From: Holosporales bacterium
Lineage (GTDB): Bacteria > Pseudomonadota > Alphaproteobacteria > RUG11792
Length of the DNA: 56,308 bases
NCBI GenBank assembly: GCA_031266135.1
Contig: JAISBP010000013.1
Coordinates: 1 to 56,308, forward strand
Direction of reading: 5' to 3'
The notes under the pieces are model-generated. The model was not told the origin of the DNA. It worked only from the letters and a program-made list of their open reading frames with translations, and ran no database searches. A program made the position numbers and the translations under genes. Shown here piece by piece: positions 55,368-56,308 of this stretch. Numbering within the stretch: the first letter of the stretch is position 1; every line of letters begins with the position of its first letter.

Positions 55368-55661
55368 CTATCCCCCTATTTTTTGAGTTCTAGTCTTCAA
55401 TATCTTCTTTATCGATAACGCTCTCTTACTTAAAACTTCATCGCTTGATGTTAACAGATAACGATCAAGACCACCTTTGGCCTCGACACTTCTAATCCCA
55501 TTCGTGCATACCCTCAGCCTCACCGAATGACCCAAAGAATCACTTAAAAACGACACATTCTGGAGATTAGGCAAAAACCTTCTTGAGGTCTTATTATTGG
55601 CATGACTTACATTGTGACCATACATCACGGCTTTACCGGTTAATTCACACTTCCTAGACAT
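55368..55661 (-). CDS. rpmB: 50S ribosomal protein L28
   Basis: The 97-aa ribosomal protein starts [20 protein letters not shown], the hallmark of L28, followed by [13 protein letters not shown]. The alphaproteobacterial long form carries the C-terminal extension seen here. No Shine-Dalgarno is evident. It seems to be first in an rpmB-secB unit. Confidence 0.97.
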   Translation of the reverse strand: MSRKCELTGKAVMYGHNVSHANNKTSRRFLPNLQNVSFLSDSLGHSVRLRVCTNGIRSVEAKGGLDRYLLTSSDEVLSKRALSIKKILKTRTQKIGG

Positions 55662-55853
55662 CTAAAACAAGCATACGCATATCGACATGATTTGACTGTA
55701 ACATCTGAAACACATTATGTCAATCATCTATGATCAAAGGAATTGTCCATAAATCTATATTAAGAACGATGTATAATAGATGAATAATAAAACTGAAGCA
55801 TTAAATAACACGCTCGGAGTAAGATGTAGCTTTTAGTAATCTTCTGCAATTAC

Positions 55854-56012
55854 TTATTGTTCAATAGATATATCGAACATATCGGCAATTTGCTGCATTG
55901 CATGAGTACCTGCGTATCCTAACAACTTAAGTCTACAGAGTAATACTCTGTATATATCTCTTAAATTTTTTACATGAGAATTTAGTATAGTATAATCCAT
56001 TCGTCGCATCAT
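55854..56012 (-). CDS. Small ORF, 52 aa, helical
   Basis: ATGATG start, overlapping the stop of the upstream small ORF by one base (TAATG). It encodes a basic helical peptide (NLRDIYRVLLCRLKLLGYAG, then MQQIADMFDISIEQ). Overlap and strand suggest a two-gene unit. No family is recognised. The 190 bases to rpmB hold nothing else. Confidence 0.4.
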   Translation of the reverse strand: MMRRMDYTILNSHVKNLRDIYRVLLCRLKLLGYAGTHAMQQIADMFDISIEQ

Positions 56013-56191
56013 TATGACAGGTTGTCACTCGGTTCTTGCAATGGATAGGATCTTCCCTGAAGGGTAAATCGAAGGACAAGCTCACAGTTTTCATTATATG
56101 TTTGCCAAAATAAATTCCCTTCCAAAATTATCTCACATCCTGGTACTATTGTCCTTCCACCATCTGTCAGTTGTATTTCCAACTCTGGCAC
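56012..56191 (-). CDS. Small ORF, 59 aa, beta-rich
   Basis: GTG start with AGGA five bases upstream. The product is LEIQLTDGGRTIVPGCEIIL then EGNLFWQTYNENCELVLRFT, a beta-strand pattern with two cysteines. It ends at TAA overlapping the next ATG. An inverted repeat lies 38 bases upstream. It could also be the end of a broken larger gene; an upstream in-frame TAA four codons before the GTG argues against a recent longer frame. Confidence 0.35.
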   Translation of the reverse strand: MPELEIQLTDGGRTIVPGCEIILEGNLFWQTYNENCELVLRFTLQGRSYPLQEPSDNLS

Positions 56192-56228
56192 TAGGTCCTG
56201 TTAGGAAATTTTATATTTGACAGAAAGT

Positions 56229-56273
56229 GTGGTATATAGTTGTTAATTTGATCTTAAACACAACATATACCAC
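56229..56273. promoter_or_regulatory. Inverted repeat upstream of the small ORF pair
   Basis: GTGGTATATAGTTGT and ACAACATATACCAC are inverted copies with one single-base gap, separated by 16 AT-rich bases. It could be an operator, a terminator from a gene beyond the window, or a repeat end. The window stops 35 bases further on. Confidence 0.45.
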
Positions 56274-56308
56274 TCATGAAATATTACATATCTGAGAAAG
56301 ATTGGCAA

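Noticed and set aside
1-56308. CRISPR array
   Set aside because: Repeats are dispersed and lack regularly spaced short direct repeats; no cas gene is present.
55662-56308. Prophage or integrative element at the right edge
   Set aside because: No integrase, attachment repeat or phage structural gene is visible; only two tiny ORFs and an inverted repeat.

Overview
The window looks like a chromosomal segment of a host-associated alphaproteobacterium, most likely of the Holosporales/Rickettsiales type. This is inferred from gene content and style; no rRNA is present to confirm it. Evidence: moderate GC, housekeeping genes scattered singly or in short operons, an alphaproteobacterial elongator tRNA-Met, a mitofilin-like membrane protein, SecB, and many one-off secreted proteins without recognisable relatives. 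The standard genetic code applies: housekeeping genes stop at TGA and use TGG for Trp.

Layout. 1-10.3 kb: mltG and ftsK among five lineage-specific genes, four of them with signal peptides. 10.5-22 kb: dnaE, a secreted-protein pseudogene, tRNA-Ser(GGA), pnp and lipB, with three more secreted unknowns. 22.2-26.2 kb: comF-ruvC, a mitofilin-like gene and glmU. 26.2-31.1 kb: repeats, a second pseudogene, alaS and recO. 30.2-35.7 kb: a tight chain dnaG-rpoD-(truncated CapD-like)-recO on the minus strand. 35.7-45.8 kb: a cation antiporter, then comEC, rpiB, accD, prfB, trxB, gap and a PpiD-like foldase. 46-53.5 kb: a NUDIX hydrolase, suhB, efp, tRNA-Met(CAT), three secreted proteins, one anchored protein and an LtaS/OpgB-type phosphoglycerol transferase. 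53.6-56.3 kb: an SLT lytic transglycosylase, infA, secB, rpmB and two tiny overlapping ORFs.

The most unusual content is a family of short palindromic elements, called family A here. Intact copies have imperfect terminal inverted repeats starting AGACCTCTT. Three copies are flanked by identical 3-bp direct repeats. The copies inside genes are 60, 144, 144 and 159 bp long, all multiples of three. They lie in frame inside four essential-type genes (glmU, recO, dnaG, rpiB), in either orientation and in different reading frames, and add 20-53 residues. Removing element plus duplication restores an ordinary-looking protein. The behaviour matches that described for Rickettsia palindromic elements, but the sequence looks unrelated to me, and here insertion scars are visible. 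At least eight decayed relics lie between genes.

Two further repeat families occur. Family B is a 102-bp MITE with 14-bp inverted repeats at TA sites. Family C is a repeat found near lineage-specific genes; one C copy is split by a B element.

About a dozen secreted proteins, mostly with their own near-consensus sigma-70 promoters and good Shine-Dalgarno sites, make up a candidate host-interaction repertoire. Two of them are broken by single in-frame stops, and one has a patatin-like N-terminus with a displaced catalytic serine.
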